Positions 17,826 to 26,770 of a DNA stretch of 51,233 nucleotides are shown one piece after another. Position 1 is the first letter of the stretch; every line of letters starts with the position of its first letter. The notes under the pieces are model-generated. The model searched no databases. It had not been told where the DNA came from and saw only the letters and a list, made by a program, of their open reading frames with translations. The position numbers were made by a program, and so were the translations under genes. This stretch comes from an uncultured Alphaproteobacteria bacterium. Its GTDB lineage: Bacteria; Pseudomonadota; Alphaproteobacteria; RF32; CAG-239. The DNA is taken from the NCBI GenBank assembly GCA_944392295.1, contig CALXWE010000009.1, positions 1 through 51,233 on the forward strand, in the 5' to 3' direction.

Positions 17826-19766
17826 TTACTCACTCGCCAACGCATCAATAGGGTTAAGATTAGAGGCATTTTTTGCCGGCATATAGCCGAAAATAATACC
17901 GATAGCCGTAGAACATACAAGAGCCAAAACAATAGACATGGTAGAAAAAATCATACCGAAGTTTTCTGAAAAAGTATTCATCATCCAGCCCAAGAATAAA
18001 GATAAGAACACACCCAAAAAGCCGCCGACCAAACAGATTAACACCGCCTCAATCAAGAACTGTTGCAAAATGTCGGCCTGCTTAGCTCCGATTGCCATTC
18101 TGATACCGATTTCACGCGTTCTTTCCGTAACCGACACCAGCATAATGTTCATCACCCCTATTCCACCGACAATTAAAGAAATAACGGCAATACTGGCAAT
18201 TAAGAGCTTCATGGTATTAGTGGCACTTTCCACGGTTTGTTTAATACTGTCGGTATTAATCATAAAAAAGTCTTTTTTACCGTGAAGAGTAGTCAAAATA
18301 TGTTCAATACTGTCTTCTGCCACCTGTGAATTTACCTTATCGGATACCTTAACGGTAATGGAATTTATATCATTGGTACCGTTAATTTTATACATAGCCG
18401 TAGTATACGGTGTCCAAATATTCATGGATTCGGACATCGGTCCCGGATTATTGTCTTTTTCAGCAACTCCGATAATTTTCAAGGGTTTTTTATTAAAAAT
18501 GATAATTTCACCAACAGGATTAGGATTATCGGCAAAGGCTTCTCTTAGGGTATTGTCATCAATTACTACCACGGAAGCCAAAGAGTTGACTTCTTCCTGA
18601 GTAAAAATACGTCCTTGAGCAATTTTGCGCCCCTTTACATCAAAATACTGAGCGCCCACGCCGTTTAGTTGAGCAGTTAAAGAGTAATTACGATATAAAA
18701 GTGTTCCGCTTGCCGAAACTGAAGGAGTAGTATTATCTACAAAACTTTGTTTAGCCAAATAGTCAGCATCACTTACTTTCAAAGTTTTAATTCTTGCGGC
18801 TCTTCTGTCACCAAATCCTGTACCGGGACGAATATCAATAGTATTGGTACCCATGGAATTTATCTGTTCCATAATTTTAGCCTGCGAAGCGTTACCTAAA
18901 GCCACAACCGACACAACGGAAGCAATACCGATAATAATGCCAAGCATGGTAAGTAATGAGCGCATTTTGTTAGAAACAATGGCATGCAGCGACATATTAA
19001 GCGATTCCATAAAGCGGTACTTTAAGATATTAAACTTGCTTTTTTTAACCACTTCGGTTTTTTGTAAAGTATCATAATAAACATCGCTTGTTCTGGTATC
19101 GCTTACAATTTCACCATCTTTAATTTCGATAATCCGGCTGGCTTGAGCGGCAATTTTGGCATCGTGAGTAACTAAGATAATGGTGTGTCCCTGCTGATGA
19201 AGATTTTTTATAATGCCCATTACCATTTCACCGCTTTTAGAATCAAGAGCACCGGTCGGTTCATCGGCCAAAATAATTTCACCGCCATTCATCAAAGCCC
19301 TTGCAATACTCACTCTTTGCTGTTGTCCTCCGGAAAGTTCGCTGGGCTTATTTTTAAGCTTTTTACCTAAATCAAGTTGGCTTAAAAGTTTAACGGCTCT
19401 TTTAGTTCTGTCCGAAGAACTTAAACCCAAGTATACGGCAGGTAAAGCGGCATTAGCATAAGCTTTTAAGTTGGCAAGCAAGTTATATCTTTGAAAAATA
19501 AAACCAAAAGTTTTACAACGTAAATCGGCAAGTTCGTCTTTATCCATTTTACCGACCTCGGTTCCGTTGATTTTATAAGAGCCGGAAGTCGGTGTATCAA
19601 GACAGCCCAAAATATTCATCATTGTAGACTTACCTGAACCCGATTGCCCGATGATGGCCACGAAATCACCTTTTTGAATAGTCAAATCAATATTTTTCAA
19701 GACATGGACACGATTACTGCCCTGCCCGAAAAATTTATTGATTTTTTTAAATTCAATAATATTCAT
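17826..19766 (-). CDS. macB: MacB-type ABC transporter (ATPase fused to permease)
   Basis: Inner-membrane motor of a MacAB tripartite efflux pump, exporting macrolides, peptides or other large substrates. The ATPase domain has Walker A GQSGSGKST (Lys46), signature LSGGQQQR and Walker B ILADEPTGALD. It is followed by a membrane helix near residue 270, a long periplasmic MacB core domain, and three C-terminal helices with ERTREIGIRMAIGA. Length (646) is typical. It is translationally linked to macA (3 nt) and the outer membrane gene (1 nt). Confidence 0.94.
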   Translation of the reverse strand: MNIIEFKKINKFFGQGSNRVHVLKNIDLTIQKGDFVAIIGQSGSGKSTMMNILGCLDTPTSGSYKINGTEVGKMDKDELADLRCKTFGFIFQRYNLLANLKAYANAALPAVYLGLSSSDRTKRAVKLLSQLDLGKKLKNKPSELSGGQQQRVSIARALMNGGEIILADEPTGALDSKSGEMVMGIIKNLHQQGHTIILVTHDAKIAAQASRIIEIKDGEIVSDTRTSDVYYDTLQKTEVVKKSKFNILKYRFMESLNMSLHAIVSNKMRSLLTMLGIIIGIASVVSVVALGNASQAKIMEQINSMGTNTIDIRPGTGFGDRRAARIKTLKVSDADYLAKQSFVDNTTPSVSASGTLLYRNYSLTAQLNGVGAQYFDVKGRKIAQGRIFTQEEVNSLASVVVIDDNTLREAFADNPNPVGEIIIFNKKPLKIIGVAEKDNNPGPMSESMNIWTPYTTAMYKINGTNDINSITVKVSDKVNSQVAEDSIEHILTTLHGKKDFFMINTDSIKQTVESATNTMKLLIASIAVISLIVGGIGVMNIMLVSVTERTREIGIRMAIGAKQADILQQFLIEAVLICLVGGFLGVFLSLFLGWMMNTFSENFGMIFSTMSIVLALVCSTAIGIIFGYMPAKNASNLNPIDALASE

Positions 19767-19769
19767 GAC

Positions 19770-20957
19770 CTAGAATCTCCTACGTCCGCGGGTAGAATTG
19801 GCTTTATCGGCAATCTCCGATGACGACATTTTGGCAATTATTACTTCATCGCCCTCGTTAATTCCGCTTTTAACTTCGGTTTTAATACCGTCGGTAATAC
19901 CGGTTTCGATATGGCGCTGTTGAACCTTATCGCCTACCAAAATTTCAACATACTTACCGTCATTATCGCTTTTAACTGCCAGAGCCGGAACGGTTAAAAC
20001 TTTATCGGCACTTTCAACATAAATAACGTTTTGAGTCGTCATACCGATTCTTAGTTTTCCGTCTTTGTTGGGAACAATCAAACGCCCGTAGTAATAAATA
20101 GCTTCATCATCACCCACCACTTCGGTATATTCGGCATTAGTAAGCAAAGTAAGTCCGGGGTCAATTGATTTTAAGGTTGTTTCATAAGTATTATCTAAAT
20201 CCGATAAGGTAGAATAAGTAACCTTGGCCCCCGGCTTAACCGAACTGATATCACCTTCGGAAATTTCAATTAAAATCTCCATATTGCTCAAATCGGCAAC
20301 TTGAACGATAGCCGGTGTATCCATGGCGGCATTAACGGTTTGTCCTTCTTTAACCGGCACCGAAACAATAGTTCCGTCAAGGGTGGCGGTAATTTTGGTA
20401 TAACCCAAGTTAGTTTCGGCAGTACTCAGAGAAATTTCGGTTTCTTTAACCGAAGATTCTAATTCGGTAACTTTAGATTGTGCCGTTTTATAAGTATCTT
20501 CGGCATATTCCAAATCTTCTTCGGAAATAGCATTTTGCTTTTTTAATTTTTGAGCTCTTTCATATTGTCTTTTAGCAATTTTTAATGAGGTTTGCGCCGC
20601 CTCCAACTGGGCTTGATAGCTTTTTAAGCGGACTTTATTGATATCAACATCATTTTGCTGAGTGGTAGAATCAATTTCGGCAATAAGATCGCCTTTTTTG
20701 ACCTGTTGTCCGACGGTAGCATACAAATGTTCAATTTTACCTGAAACCTGAGCACCTATGGTAACCAGTTCAATAGCTCTGACCTCGCCTGCGGCATTAA
20801 CAACTTTTTCAATATTCTGCCTTTTGGCAACATCGGTTATATAAGAAACGGCAGAATCATTTCTATGCCAATAAAACCAACCGATAACAAATAATAAAAT
20901 GACGACAACGACGGTTAAAAACTTATGATGTTTTACAGTTGATATCAATTTTTGCAT
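19770..20957 (-). CDS. macA: MacA-type periplasmic adaptor (HlyD/RND membrane fusion protein)
   Basis: Links MacB to the outer membrane channel. One N-terminal membrane helix (about residues 13-28), then a lipoyl half (IGAQVSGKIEHLYATVGQQV), a coiled-coil hairpin (about 100-185), the second lipoyl half (ITATLDGTIVSVPVKEGQTV), and beta-barrel and membrane-proximal domains. It is the first gene of the efflux operon. The AT-rich 130 bp upstream probably holds the promoter. A terminator from the other side closes the preceding minus-strand gene. Confidence 0.93.
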   Translation of the reverse strand: MQKLISTVKHHKFLTVVVVILLFVIGWFYWHRNDSAVSYITDVAKRQNIEKVVNAAGEVRAIELVTIGAQVSGKIEHLYATVGQQVKKGDLIAEIDSTTQQNDVDINKVRLKSYQAQLEAAQTSLKIAKRQYERAQKLKKQNAISEEDLEYAEDTYKTAQSKVTELESSVKETEISLSTAETNLGYTKITATLDGTIVSVPVKEGQTVNAAMDTPAIVQVADLSNMEILIEISEGDISSVKPGAKVTYSTLSDLDNTYETTLKSIDPGLTLLTNAEYTEVVGDDEAIYYYGRLIVPNKDGKLRIGMTTQNVIYVESADKVLTVPALAVKSDNDGKYVEILVGDKVQQRHIETGITDGIKTEVKSGINEGDEVIIAKMSSSEIADKANSTRGRRRF

Positions 20958-21088
20958 AATTTTTCTCTTTTCTTGTTACAAAACACTCTCACTACATTAA
21001 TAAACGGAAAAAGTTCTAAAAAAGTTCACGAAGTATTGTTTTTATATTATAAGTAATTTAAAAAATTATAAAAAATCCGTAAGATAAC

Positions 21089-21123
21089 AAAAAAGAAGCG
21101 GTAATAAAGCCGCTTCTTTTTAT
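21089..21123. terminator. intrinsic terminator between macA and the 21.1 kb gene
   Basis: AGAAGCGG/CCGCTTCT stem flanked by A and T tracts on both sides. It ends the minus-strand gene at 21134 upstream of the efflux operon. Confidence 0.85.
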
Positions 21124-21133
21124 AACATTCAGC

Positions 21134-21619
21134 TTAAAATTTACTGTTTTTAACTTTTTGCTTTATAAGCTTTTCCATTTCTTCAACATCTTCCTTTTTA
21201 ACAATGTTGTACAAAGGCAGAGAAAATGGAGTAAATCCGCAGTTATGCCTTTGTAAAAAGTTATATTGATAATCCGCTCCTTGTTTTAAGTTAAAGACCA
21301 GCACCGGATATTTTTTAAACCAGCATTTAACATCTTTTTTATCAACACTTTCCACATCATTCCACAACAGCTGACGGCAATGGTCTATGGTTATACCGTC
21401 TTTGTCAAAAACCGCAACTTTGTGCTTTAGTAAATATTTATAACCCCATAAAAGCCACGAAAAAATTGCAACTCCGCCAAGTACTTGAGTTTGCCACCAG
21501 TACCACAAGCACGGACATTTATACAAACAATGCACCAAAACAATGGTTAAAACCGCATTAAGCACCAGCCAAATATTTACTTTATCAAAACGGTAATAAA
21601 AAACTTTATTTTCAGCCAT
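21134..21619 (-). CDS. hypothetical membrane protein with C-terminal PH-like region
   Basis: 161 residues with two predicted membrane helices (about 14-31 and 45-64). A cytoplasmic part follows whose beta-rich pattern (VAVFDKDGITIDHCRQLLWNDVESV) resembles the small bacterial PH-like domains of YcxB/YdbT-type proteins. I cannot assign a family with confidence. A good AAAGGAAA ribosome site precedes the ATG. It lies downstream of the MerR-type promoter at 21663-21693, so it may respond to a MerR-family activator. Confidence 0.6.
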   Translation of the reverse strand: MAENKVFYYRFDKVNIWLVLNAVLTIVLVHCLYKCPCLWYWWQTQVLGGVAIFSWLLWGYKYLLKHKVAVFDKDGITIDHCRQLLWNDVESVDKKDVKCWFKKYPVLVFNLKQGADYQYNFLQRHNCGFTPFSLPLYNIVKKEDVEEMEKLIKQKVKNSKF

Positions 21620-21662
21620 GGTAATTTCCTTTCAAATAATAACCAAACCCGATTCTGTTTCT

Positions 21663-21693
21663 ATGCTAACACTTAAAGTTAGCTTTAAGTCAA
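21663..21693 (-). promoter_or_regulatory. MerR-type promoter with 19-bp spacer and dyad operator
   Basis: On the minus strand, TTGACT (-35, 21693-21688) and TAGCAT (-10, 21668-21663) are 19 bp apart. The spacer holds most of a perfect 8-bp inverted repeat (ACTTAAAG-TTAG-CTTTAAGT, 21671-21690) that reaches into the -35. Overlong spacers carrying a dyad are the hallmark of MerR-family activation by DNA untwisting. The site points at the gene ending at 21619. No MerR gene is in the window. Confidence 0.6.
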
Positions 21694-21759
21694 GGAAAAT
21701 TTTGTTCACAAAATTGATTAAAAAAGCTTGACTTAGAGGGGGCTTTAACAATTAACTTA

Positions 21760-21773
21760 TAACATATATGTTA
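21760..21773. promoter_or_regulatory. 14-bp palindrome before the DUF362 operon
   Basis: TAACATATATGTTA is a perfect palindrome 11 bp upstream of the ATG of the DUF362 gene, overlapping the leader and abutting the AAGGAGG ribosome site. It is a candidate repressor operator. A TTGACT at 21728 could be the -35 of the operon, but no well-spaced -10 is evident. Confidence 0.4.
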
Positions 21774-21784
21774 AGGAGGCTAAC

Positions 21785-22729
21785 ATGAAACGCCGCGATT
21801 TTTGTAAATTATCAGCAGGGGCTTTACTTGCCGGAATTTTAGGCAAGAGCTTAACAAACGGCTCATCATCAGCTGCACCCAAAGAAAAAGCCAAAGTTTA
21901 TTTTACCAAAGAGATAACTCCCGAAAGTTTGGTAAAAATCTATCATAAAGTTAATCAAGATATTAAAGGCAAGGTAGCCATTAAGCTCCACACCGGCGAG
22001 CCGAACGGACCTAATTTATTGCCAAGAGAACTGGCTCAAGCCTTGCAAGCCGAAATTCCAGACAGCAGCATTGTCGAATGCAATGTATTGTACGGAAGTT
22101 TACGGCAAAAAACCGTCAGCCACAGAAAAGTTTTGGAAATCAACGGCTGGACTTTTTGCCCCGTAGATATTATGGATGCTGATGGTGATGTAAATTTACC
22201 GATAAAAGGCGGCAAGCAGTTAAAAGAAGTTGCCGTAGGTAAACATATAGAAAATTACGATTCGATGGTGGTTTACACCCACTTTAAGGGGCACGCGATG
22301 GGAGGTTTCGGAGGCTCGTTAAAAAATATTGCCATCGGCTGTGCTTCCGGTAAAGTCGGCAAAGCCCAGATTCACGGTTCTAATTGGGAAATCGGTAAAA
22401 AGTTTTTGGAAAGAATGGTTGAAGGCGGCAAAGCCATAACCGACCATTTTGGTAAAAACATCACCTATATAAATGTGTTAAAGAACATTTCCGTAGATTG
22501 CGACTGTGACGCACACGGTGCCAAGCCCACCTGTCCTGATATCGGCATTTTGGCATCTACCGATATTTTAGCCGTAGACCAAGCTTCTATTGATATGGTT
22601 TACGCATTACCCGAAAAGGACAATAAAGATATCATTGAGCGCATAGAATCACGCGACGGTCTGCACCAGCTTGAGTATATGGAAAAGCTCAAAATGGGTA
22701 ATCGCCATTATGAAATTATTGAAATTTAA
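21785..22729 (+). CDS. DUF362-domain protein with twin-arginine signal
   Basis: A 314-residue DUF362 protein; the family is associated with iron-sulfur and ferredoxin-linked redox genes but has no settled activity. The N-terminus MKRRDFCKLSAGALLAGILG is a Tat-type signal (Arg3-Arg4, hydrophobic stretch), so it is probably exported folded. Family features include THFKGHAMGGFGGSLKNIAI, the CDCDAHG cysteine motif, and PDIGILASTDILAVDQAS. Strong AAGGAGG ribosome site. First gene of the flavodoxin, polyferredoxin, tatA, tatC cluster, which would supply its own translocase. Confidence 0.85.
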   Translation: MKRRDFCKLSAGALLAGILGKSLTNGSSSAAPKEKAKVYFTKEITPESLVKIYHKVNQDIKGKVAIKLHTGEPNGPNLLPRELAQALQAEIPDSSIVECNVLYGSLRQKTVSHRKVLEINGWTFCPVDIMDADGDVNLPIKGGKQLKEVAVGKHIENYDSMVVYTHFKGHAMGGFGGSLKNIAIGCASGKVGKAQIHGSNWEIGKKFLERMVEGGKAITDHFGKNITYINVLKNISVDCDCDAHGAKPTCPDIGILASTDILAVDQASIDMVYALPEKDNKDIIERIESRDGLHQLEYMEKLKMGNRHYEIIEI

Positions 22730-22744
22730 AGAAAGGAAAAGTTG

Positions 22745-23335
22745 ATGAAAAATTTTAAATCAAAAATTCTTAAAACTCTTACTGCCGTATGCTGCTCTTT
22801 ATTTGCAGCACATAGCACCTCGGCTCAAAGCCTTGAAGAAGTTGAAACTGCTGAAATAAAAAGCCCCAAAATTTTAATTGCTTATTATTCATACAGCGGC
22901 AACACCGAACAAGTGGCTGAGGCTATTCAAAAACAAACCGGAGGGGATTTATTTAAGATTACCGCCGAAGGAACATATCCTGCCGATTATCATCAAATGA
23001 CCACCCAAGCAAAAAAAGAAATTTCTCAAGGTTACAGACCTAAGCTTACTTCAAAAATTGATAACATTGCCGATTACGATGTAGTCTTTTTAGGTTCACC
23101 CAACTGGTGGGGAACAATTACTCCGCAAGTCAGCAGCTTTTTACAAAGCTATGACTTGACAGGTAAAAAGGTTATTCCGTTCATAACTCATGGAGGCGGC
23201 GGCAAACAAAACACTGTTAGCGATATGTCTGCTCAATGCAAAGGTTGTTTAATGGAACCCAATCCGTGGACCGGTTATGGTAATTCCACAAGCGGATTAA
23301 AAGATTGGGTTGATAATTTAGGATTGGTAAAATAG
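22745..23335 (+). CDS. exported flavodoxin
   Basis: A 196-residue flavodoxin-fold protein that should bind FMN. The phosphate loop is YYSYSGNTEQVAEAI, and the flavin-contacting segments are FLGSPNWWGTITPQV and FITHGGGG. Residues about 1-28 form a Sec-type signal peptide (basic start, hydrophobic core LTAVCCSLFAAH, TSA-Q cleavage site), so the protein is predicted to be periplasmic; most flavodoxins are cytoplasmic. Two cysteines (CKGC) lie near the C-terminus. ATG 22745 follows GAAAGGA; the TTG at 22742 is unlikely. Its stop overlaps the next start by 1 nt. Confidence 0.87.
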   Translation: MKNFKSKILKTLTAVCCSLFAAHSTSAQSLEEVETAEIKSPKILIAYYSYSGNTEQVAEAIQKQTGGDLFKITAEGTYPADYHQMTTQAKKEISQGYRPKLTSKIDNIADYDVVFLGSPNWWGTITPQVSSFLQSYDLTGKKVIPFITHGGGGKQNTVSDMSAQCKGCLMEPNPWTGYGNSTSGLKDWVDNLGLVK

Positions 23336-24615
23336 TGAAAAAATATGCCTACTTTTTAAGACTTGGTATTGCGGCAATAGTTTTTTGTTTATCTGTTGCC
23401 GTTTTTACCAATGCTTTTTACCCGCTAAAAATTTTTAATTTGCAATTTATGGCGTTATTGCAAAGAACTTTTACGGACTTTTCTTTAACTGCTTTAATTT
23501 TGCTTAGTTTAGTGATTTTAGCGACCTTACTGTTTGGTAGGTTTTACTGTTCGCTTTTATGCCCTTTAGGCATTTTTCAAGAATTTTGCGGTTTGGTATT
23601 TCGCCGTAAATTAAAGCCGCAAAAGCACTATTTTTACAAATACCTGATTGCCGCTGTGGTATTAGGTTTGTTAATTGGCGGTACGGCTTATATTTTACGC
23701 TTTTTAGACCCTTATACCATAAGCGGTTCGGCTTTAAACAAAACTCCGTTAGGCTTAGCAGTTGTTGCCGTCATAGCTTTGCTTGTTTTATGGAAAGGTC
23801 GCGTTTTTTGTGCCGATATCTGCCCTGTCGGTACCGTTTTAGGGCTACTTGCCAAACACGCTTACAATAAAGTGTATATTGACAGCGATAAATGCGTATC
23901 TTGCGGTTTATGTTCTAAAAAATGCCCGACGGGAAGTATAGATTTTAAAAATAAGTACGTTGATAATGAAACTTGCGTTAAATGCTTAAGGTGTTTAAAT
24001 GCCTGTCATTTTAACAGCCTGCATTACGGGCATCAAAGCTTAAAAAAATCTGAACCGGCATTTGATATAACGCGGCGTAATTTACTTATCGGCGGTGCAG
24101 TGCTGGCCTTTTTTGCCGCAGCAACCAAAGGCGGAATAGAGTTATCCAAAGTTCTGAGCCAAAAGTTGAAAAAAGTTATTTTACCGGCCGGAGCCGAAAC
24201 GCCCGAACACTTCGTCAACAAGTGCCTAAACTGTAATTTATGCGTTGTTAATTGTCCGATGAAAATCATTAAAAAGGCTGACAACAATTTTCCGGCGATA
24301 CATCTTGACTATCAGGATGGTTTTTGTGATTATAATTGTCATCGCTGTTCGGAAGTTTGTCCGTCAGGGGCTATTAAAAAATTAACTCTTGAGCAAAAAC
24401 AAAAAACGCAAATCGGGGTGGCCGTGGTTAATACCGATATTTGCGTAAAATGCGGATTATGTGTAAGAGAGTGCCCAAAACAGATTATTAAAAAAGAAAA
24501 AGGACAATACCCGATAATCAGCGATGAGGAATGTATTGGTTGCGGTACTTGTCAAAACGTATGTCCGGTGCAAGCCATCACGGTGGTTGCCGCACAAAAA
24601 CAAAAACTTTTATAA
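23335..24615 (+). CDS. NapH-like membrane polyferredoxin fused to a ferredoxin domain
   Basis: A 426-residue electron-transfer protein. The N-terminal NapH-type half has about four membrane helices and two CxxxCP motifs (CSLLCPLG and CADICPVG). Then come two ferredoxin motifs ([24 protein letters not shown]), an internal twin-arginine-like TRRNLLIGG followed by a hydrophobic helix (about residues 243-265), and four more Cys motifs ([49 protein letters not shown]). It looks like NapH joined to a NapG-like ferredoxin, so clusters may sit on both membrane faces. It starts with GTG overlapping the flavodoxin stop by 1 nt, which implies tight coupling. It probably passes electrons across the membrane to the exported flavodoxin. 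Confidence 0.88.
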   Translation: MKKYAYFLRLGIAAIVFCLSVAVFTNAFYPLKIFNLQFMALLQRTFTDFSLTALILLSLVILATLLFGRFYCSLLCPLGIFQEFCGLVFRRKLKPQKHYFYKYLIAAVVLGLLIGGTAYILRFLDPYTISGSALNKTPLGLAVVAVIALLVLWKGRVFCADICPVGTVLGLLAKHAYNKVYIDSDKCVSCGLCSKKCPTGSIDFKNKYVDNETCVKCLRCLNACHFNSLHYGHQSLKKSEPAFDITRRNLLIGGAVLAFFAAATKGGIELSKVLSQKLKKVILPAGAETPEHFVNKCLNCNLCVVNCPMKIIKKADNNFPAIHLDYQDGFCDYNCHRCSEVCPSGAIKKLTLEQKQKTQIGVAVVNTDICVKCGLCVRECPKQIIKKEKGQYPIISDEECIGCGTCQNVCPVQAITVVAAQKQKLL

Positions 24616-24628
24616 AGGGGAAAATAAA

Positions 24629-24841
24629 ATGTCATTAGGCGTAACGGAAATTATCCTGATTTTGGTAGTGGTTTTGGTTTTATTCGGCGGTAAACGCATT
24701 CCCGAATTGGCTAAAGCTTTAGGTAAGGCTCAGTATGAGTATAAAAAAGCCAAAGAGTTACTGGAAAACGAAGCCAACGACTTAAAAAAGACCGTTGAAA
24801 ATGCGGCTAAAGAAGAAGAGCATAAAGAAGAAAAAAAATAA
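24629..24841 (+). CDS. tatA: TatA, twin-arginine translocase pore subunit
   Basis: A 70-residue TatA/E protein: N-terminal helix [14 protein letters not shown], the hinge [16 protein letters not shown], an amphipathic helix, and a charged Lys/Glu tail. AAAGGGGAA precedes ATG 24629; a longer in-frame reading into the polyferredoxin gene is rejected. No tatB is present between it and tatC, so this is a minimal TatAC arrangement. Confidence 0.93.
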   Translation: MSLGVTEIILILVVVLVLFGGKRIPELAKALGKAQYEYKKAKELLENEANDLKKTVENAAKEEEHKEEKK

Positions 24842-24844
24842 TTC

Positions 24845-25546
24845 ATGGAAGATAAAGACGAAAAACTCTCGGCTCATCTTGAGGCGCTCAGGGCTGTTTT
24901 AATCCGCTGTTTTACAGCTCTGGGTTTAGCCTTTATTCCGCTGTTTTTAATAGCTCCCTATGCTATTGATATTTTAATTAAGTTGCTGATTGGCAATCAT
25001 GATATCGCCCTTAATTATTTTTCGCCGATGGAAGTTTTTATTTTACAAATTAAAGTCGCATTGGTTTTAGATATTTTACTGTGCTTTCCGTATATGGCTC
25101 ACCAAATATGGCAGTTTGTGTTGCCGGCTCTTTACGATAACGAGCGAAAATTTATCCGCTCCATTGTTTTAAGCTCGGCAAGCCTGTTTATTTTGGGCGT
25201 GCTGTTTTGCTTATTTTTCATTTTGCCGTTAATCATCAATTTCGGATTAAGCTTTGCCAATGATAACTTAAAAGCAGTGCTGGGTATTTCCAATATTGTC
25301 AGTTTATCGTTATGGCTTAGCATAATTTTCGGGGTAATGTTTCAATTTCCGCTTATTACTTATTCTTTAATTAAAAGCAAGATTGTAAGCTATCAAAGCG
25401 TTAAAGATAAAAGACCGTATGTTTTTGTTACCATTTTAATAATCGCCGCTATTTTAACTCCGCCGGATATTGTAAGCCAGTTAATGCTCGCCGTTCCTAC
25501 CTATTTACTGTTTGAAATCGGGTTGTATTTTTCCAAAAATATATAA
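24845..25546 (+). CDS. tatC: TatC, twin-arginine signal receptor
   Basis: A 233-residue polytopic protein with six membrane segments. It carries the family motifs HLEALRAVLI at the N-terminus, YFSPMEVF, FVLPALYDNE and LTPPDIVSQ. TatC binds the twin-arginine signal, here most plausibly that of the DUF362 protein in the same operon. It starts 3 nt after tatA. Alphaproteobacterial tat genes normally form tatABC elsewhere, so this redox-linked copy may be an additional dedicated system. Confidence 0.93.
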   Translation: MEDKDEKLSAHLEALRAVLIRCFTALGLAFIPLFLIAPYAIDILIKLLIGNHDIALNYFSPMEVFILQIKVALVLDILLCFPYMAHQIWQFVLPALYDNERKFIRSIVLSSASLFILGVLFCLFFILPLIINFGLSFANDNLKAVLGISNIVSLSLWLSIIFGVMFQFPLITYSLIKSKIVSYQSVKDKRPYVFVTILIIAAILTPPDIVSQLMLAVPTYLLFEIGLYFSKNI

Positions 25547-25645
25547 ACAGGTAAATCCGCACAATATAAAAAGCTTTGACATCACGACGGTTTATTTATA
25601 GGCTCTATTACAAGATTTATTAATTTTATAAAATAAGGAGCAACC

Positions 25646-26770
25646 ATGACCAAAGTGATGCTTATAAAAGACCGCAACACCTTTAACACCAAGTGGGTTT
25701 GCAACTTTGCTTCTCAGCTCAGCCATCGTGGCTATGAAGTAGTTTTGGTTTCAGATTCTTATGCTCATTCCGGCACGCCCGTTCCGATTGATGAAAAGGT
25801 AAAAAAAATAAATTTATCGGCAAAAACTTCTAATCCTCTTAAAAATTTATGGCTGATAATTCGGTCTTTTTTACCCTTGGAATTTATCCGCTATGCCAAA
25901 TTATTCAAACAAGAAGCTCCCGATGTAATTATTTGTTATTTTAATCGTGACTTAATTAATGCCACTTTTAAGCAATCGCATAATATCCCGATAATTATGA
26001 TGATACACAATCCGCCTAACGAAATTTTTGCCAATGTTCGCAAGGGCTGGAGAAAATATTTCACGGATAAAGCCTTTGCTCGTGCAAATGTCGTACAAGT
26101 TTTAATGAACGGTTTTGTAAAAGAGATAACTGACGTTTACCCTGATAAAAAAGTTGAGGTTATCCCCAATCAGGTAATGGAGCCCGAAGTTTTTCGCAAT
26201 CTGGAACAAGAAAGCCATGTTATAATTCACGTAGCACAAATTGCTAAAACCTTTAAGCGTCAGCACTTGTTGGTTGAGGCTTTTGCTAAAATTGCCAAAG
26301 ATTTTCCTGATTGGAAAGTTCACTTTTTCGGAAAAGTAAAAAAAGGCAAGCACCAAAAATACTTTAATTCTTTGCAAACAGAAATTAAACGTTTAGGGCT
26401 GGAAGACCGCTTAATATTTAAAGGCTATTCCAACAATATCACCGATGAATATTTGCATTCGGATATTGTAACTTTGCCGAGTTTTTCCGAAGGTTTCGGT
26501 TATGGCTTGGCCGATGGTTTAGCCATAGGATTGCCCGGAGTAGGTTTTGTCGATGCTCCGGCCATAAACGAACTGATAATAAACAATAAAAGCGGATATT
26601 TGGTAAAAGACGTTGATGATTATGCCGATAAACTGGCAAAATTGATGTCTGATAAAGCATTGCGTATTAAAATGGGAGAATTTGCCCGCCAAGATATGAA
26701 ACGTTACGCTCCGCAAAAAATTATCGATAAATGGGTTAATTTAATTGAAAGAACCAAACACCATGACTAA
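25646..26770 (+). CDS. glycosyltransferase family 4 protein
   Basis: A 374-residue GT-B fold enzyme transferring sugar from a nucleotide donor, probably for lipopolysaccharide or capsule. The C-terminal donor domain has the strand VIIHVAQIAKTFKRQHLLVEAF and the donor-binding LPSFSEGFGYGLADGLAIG. The second acid of the usual E-x7-E is Asp here. AAGGAG precedes the ATG. It overlaps the next glycosyltransferase gene by 8 nt, so the pair is cotranscribed. A TTGACA at 25576 may be the -35. Confidence 0.88.
   Translation: MTKVMLIKDRNTFNTKWVCNFASQLSHRGYEVVLVSDSYAHSGTPVPIDEKVKKINLSAKTSNPLKNLWLIIRSFLPLEFIRYAKLFKQEAPDVIICYFNRDLINATFKQSHNIPIIMMIHNPPNEIFANVRKGWRKYFTDKAFARANVVQVLMNGFVKEITDVYPDKKVEVIPNQVMEPEVFRNLEQESHVIIHVAQIAKTFKRQHLLVEAFAKIAKDFPDWKVHFFGKVKKGKHQKYFNSLQTEIKRLGLEDRLIFKGYSNNITDEYLHSDIVTLPSFSEGFGYGLADGLAIGLPGVGFVDAPAINELIINNKSGYLVKDVDDYADKLAKLMSDKALRIKMGEFARQDMKRYAPQKIIDKWVNLIERTKHHD

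Noticed and set aside
17825..17932. 36-residue N-terminal extension of the outer membrane factor
   Set aside because: It overlaps the end of macB and would bury the lipobox signal.
21728..21763. Standard promoter TTGACT...TATAAC for the DUF362 operon
   Set aside because: The spacing is 24 bp, too long for sigma-70; no better -10 is evident, so the operon promoter is left open.
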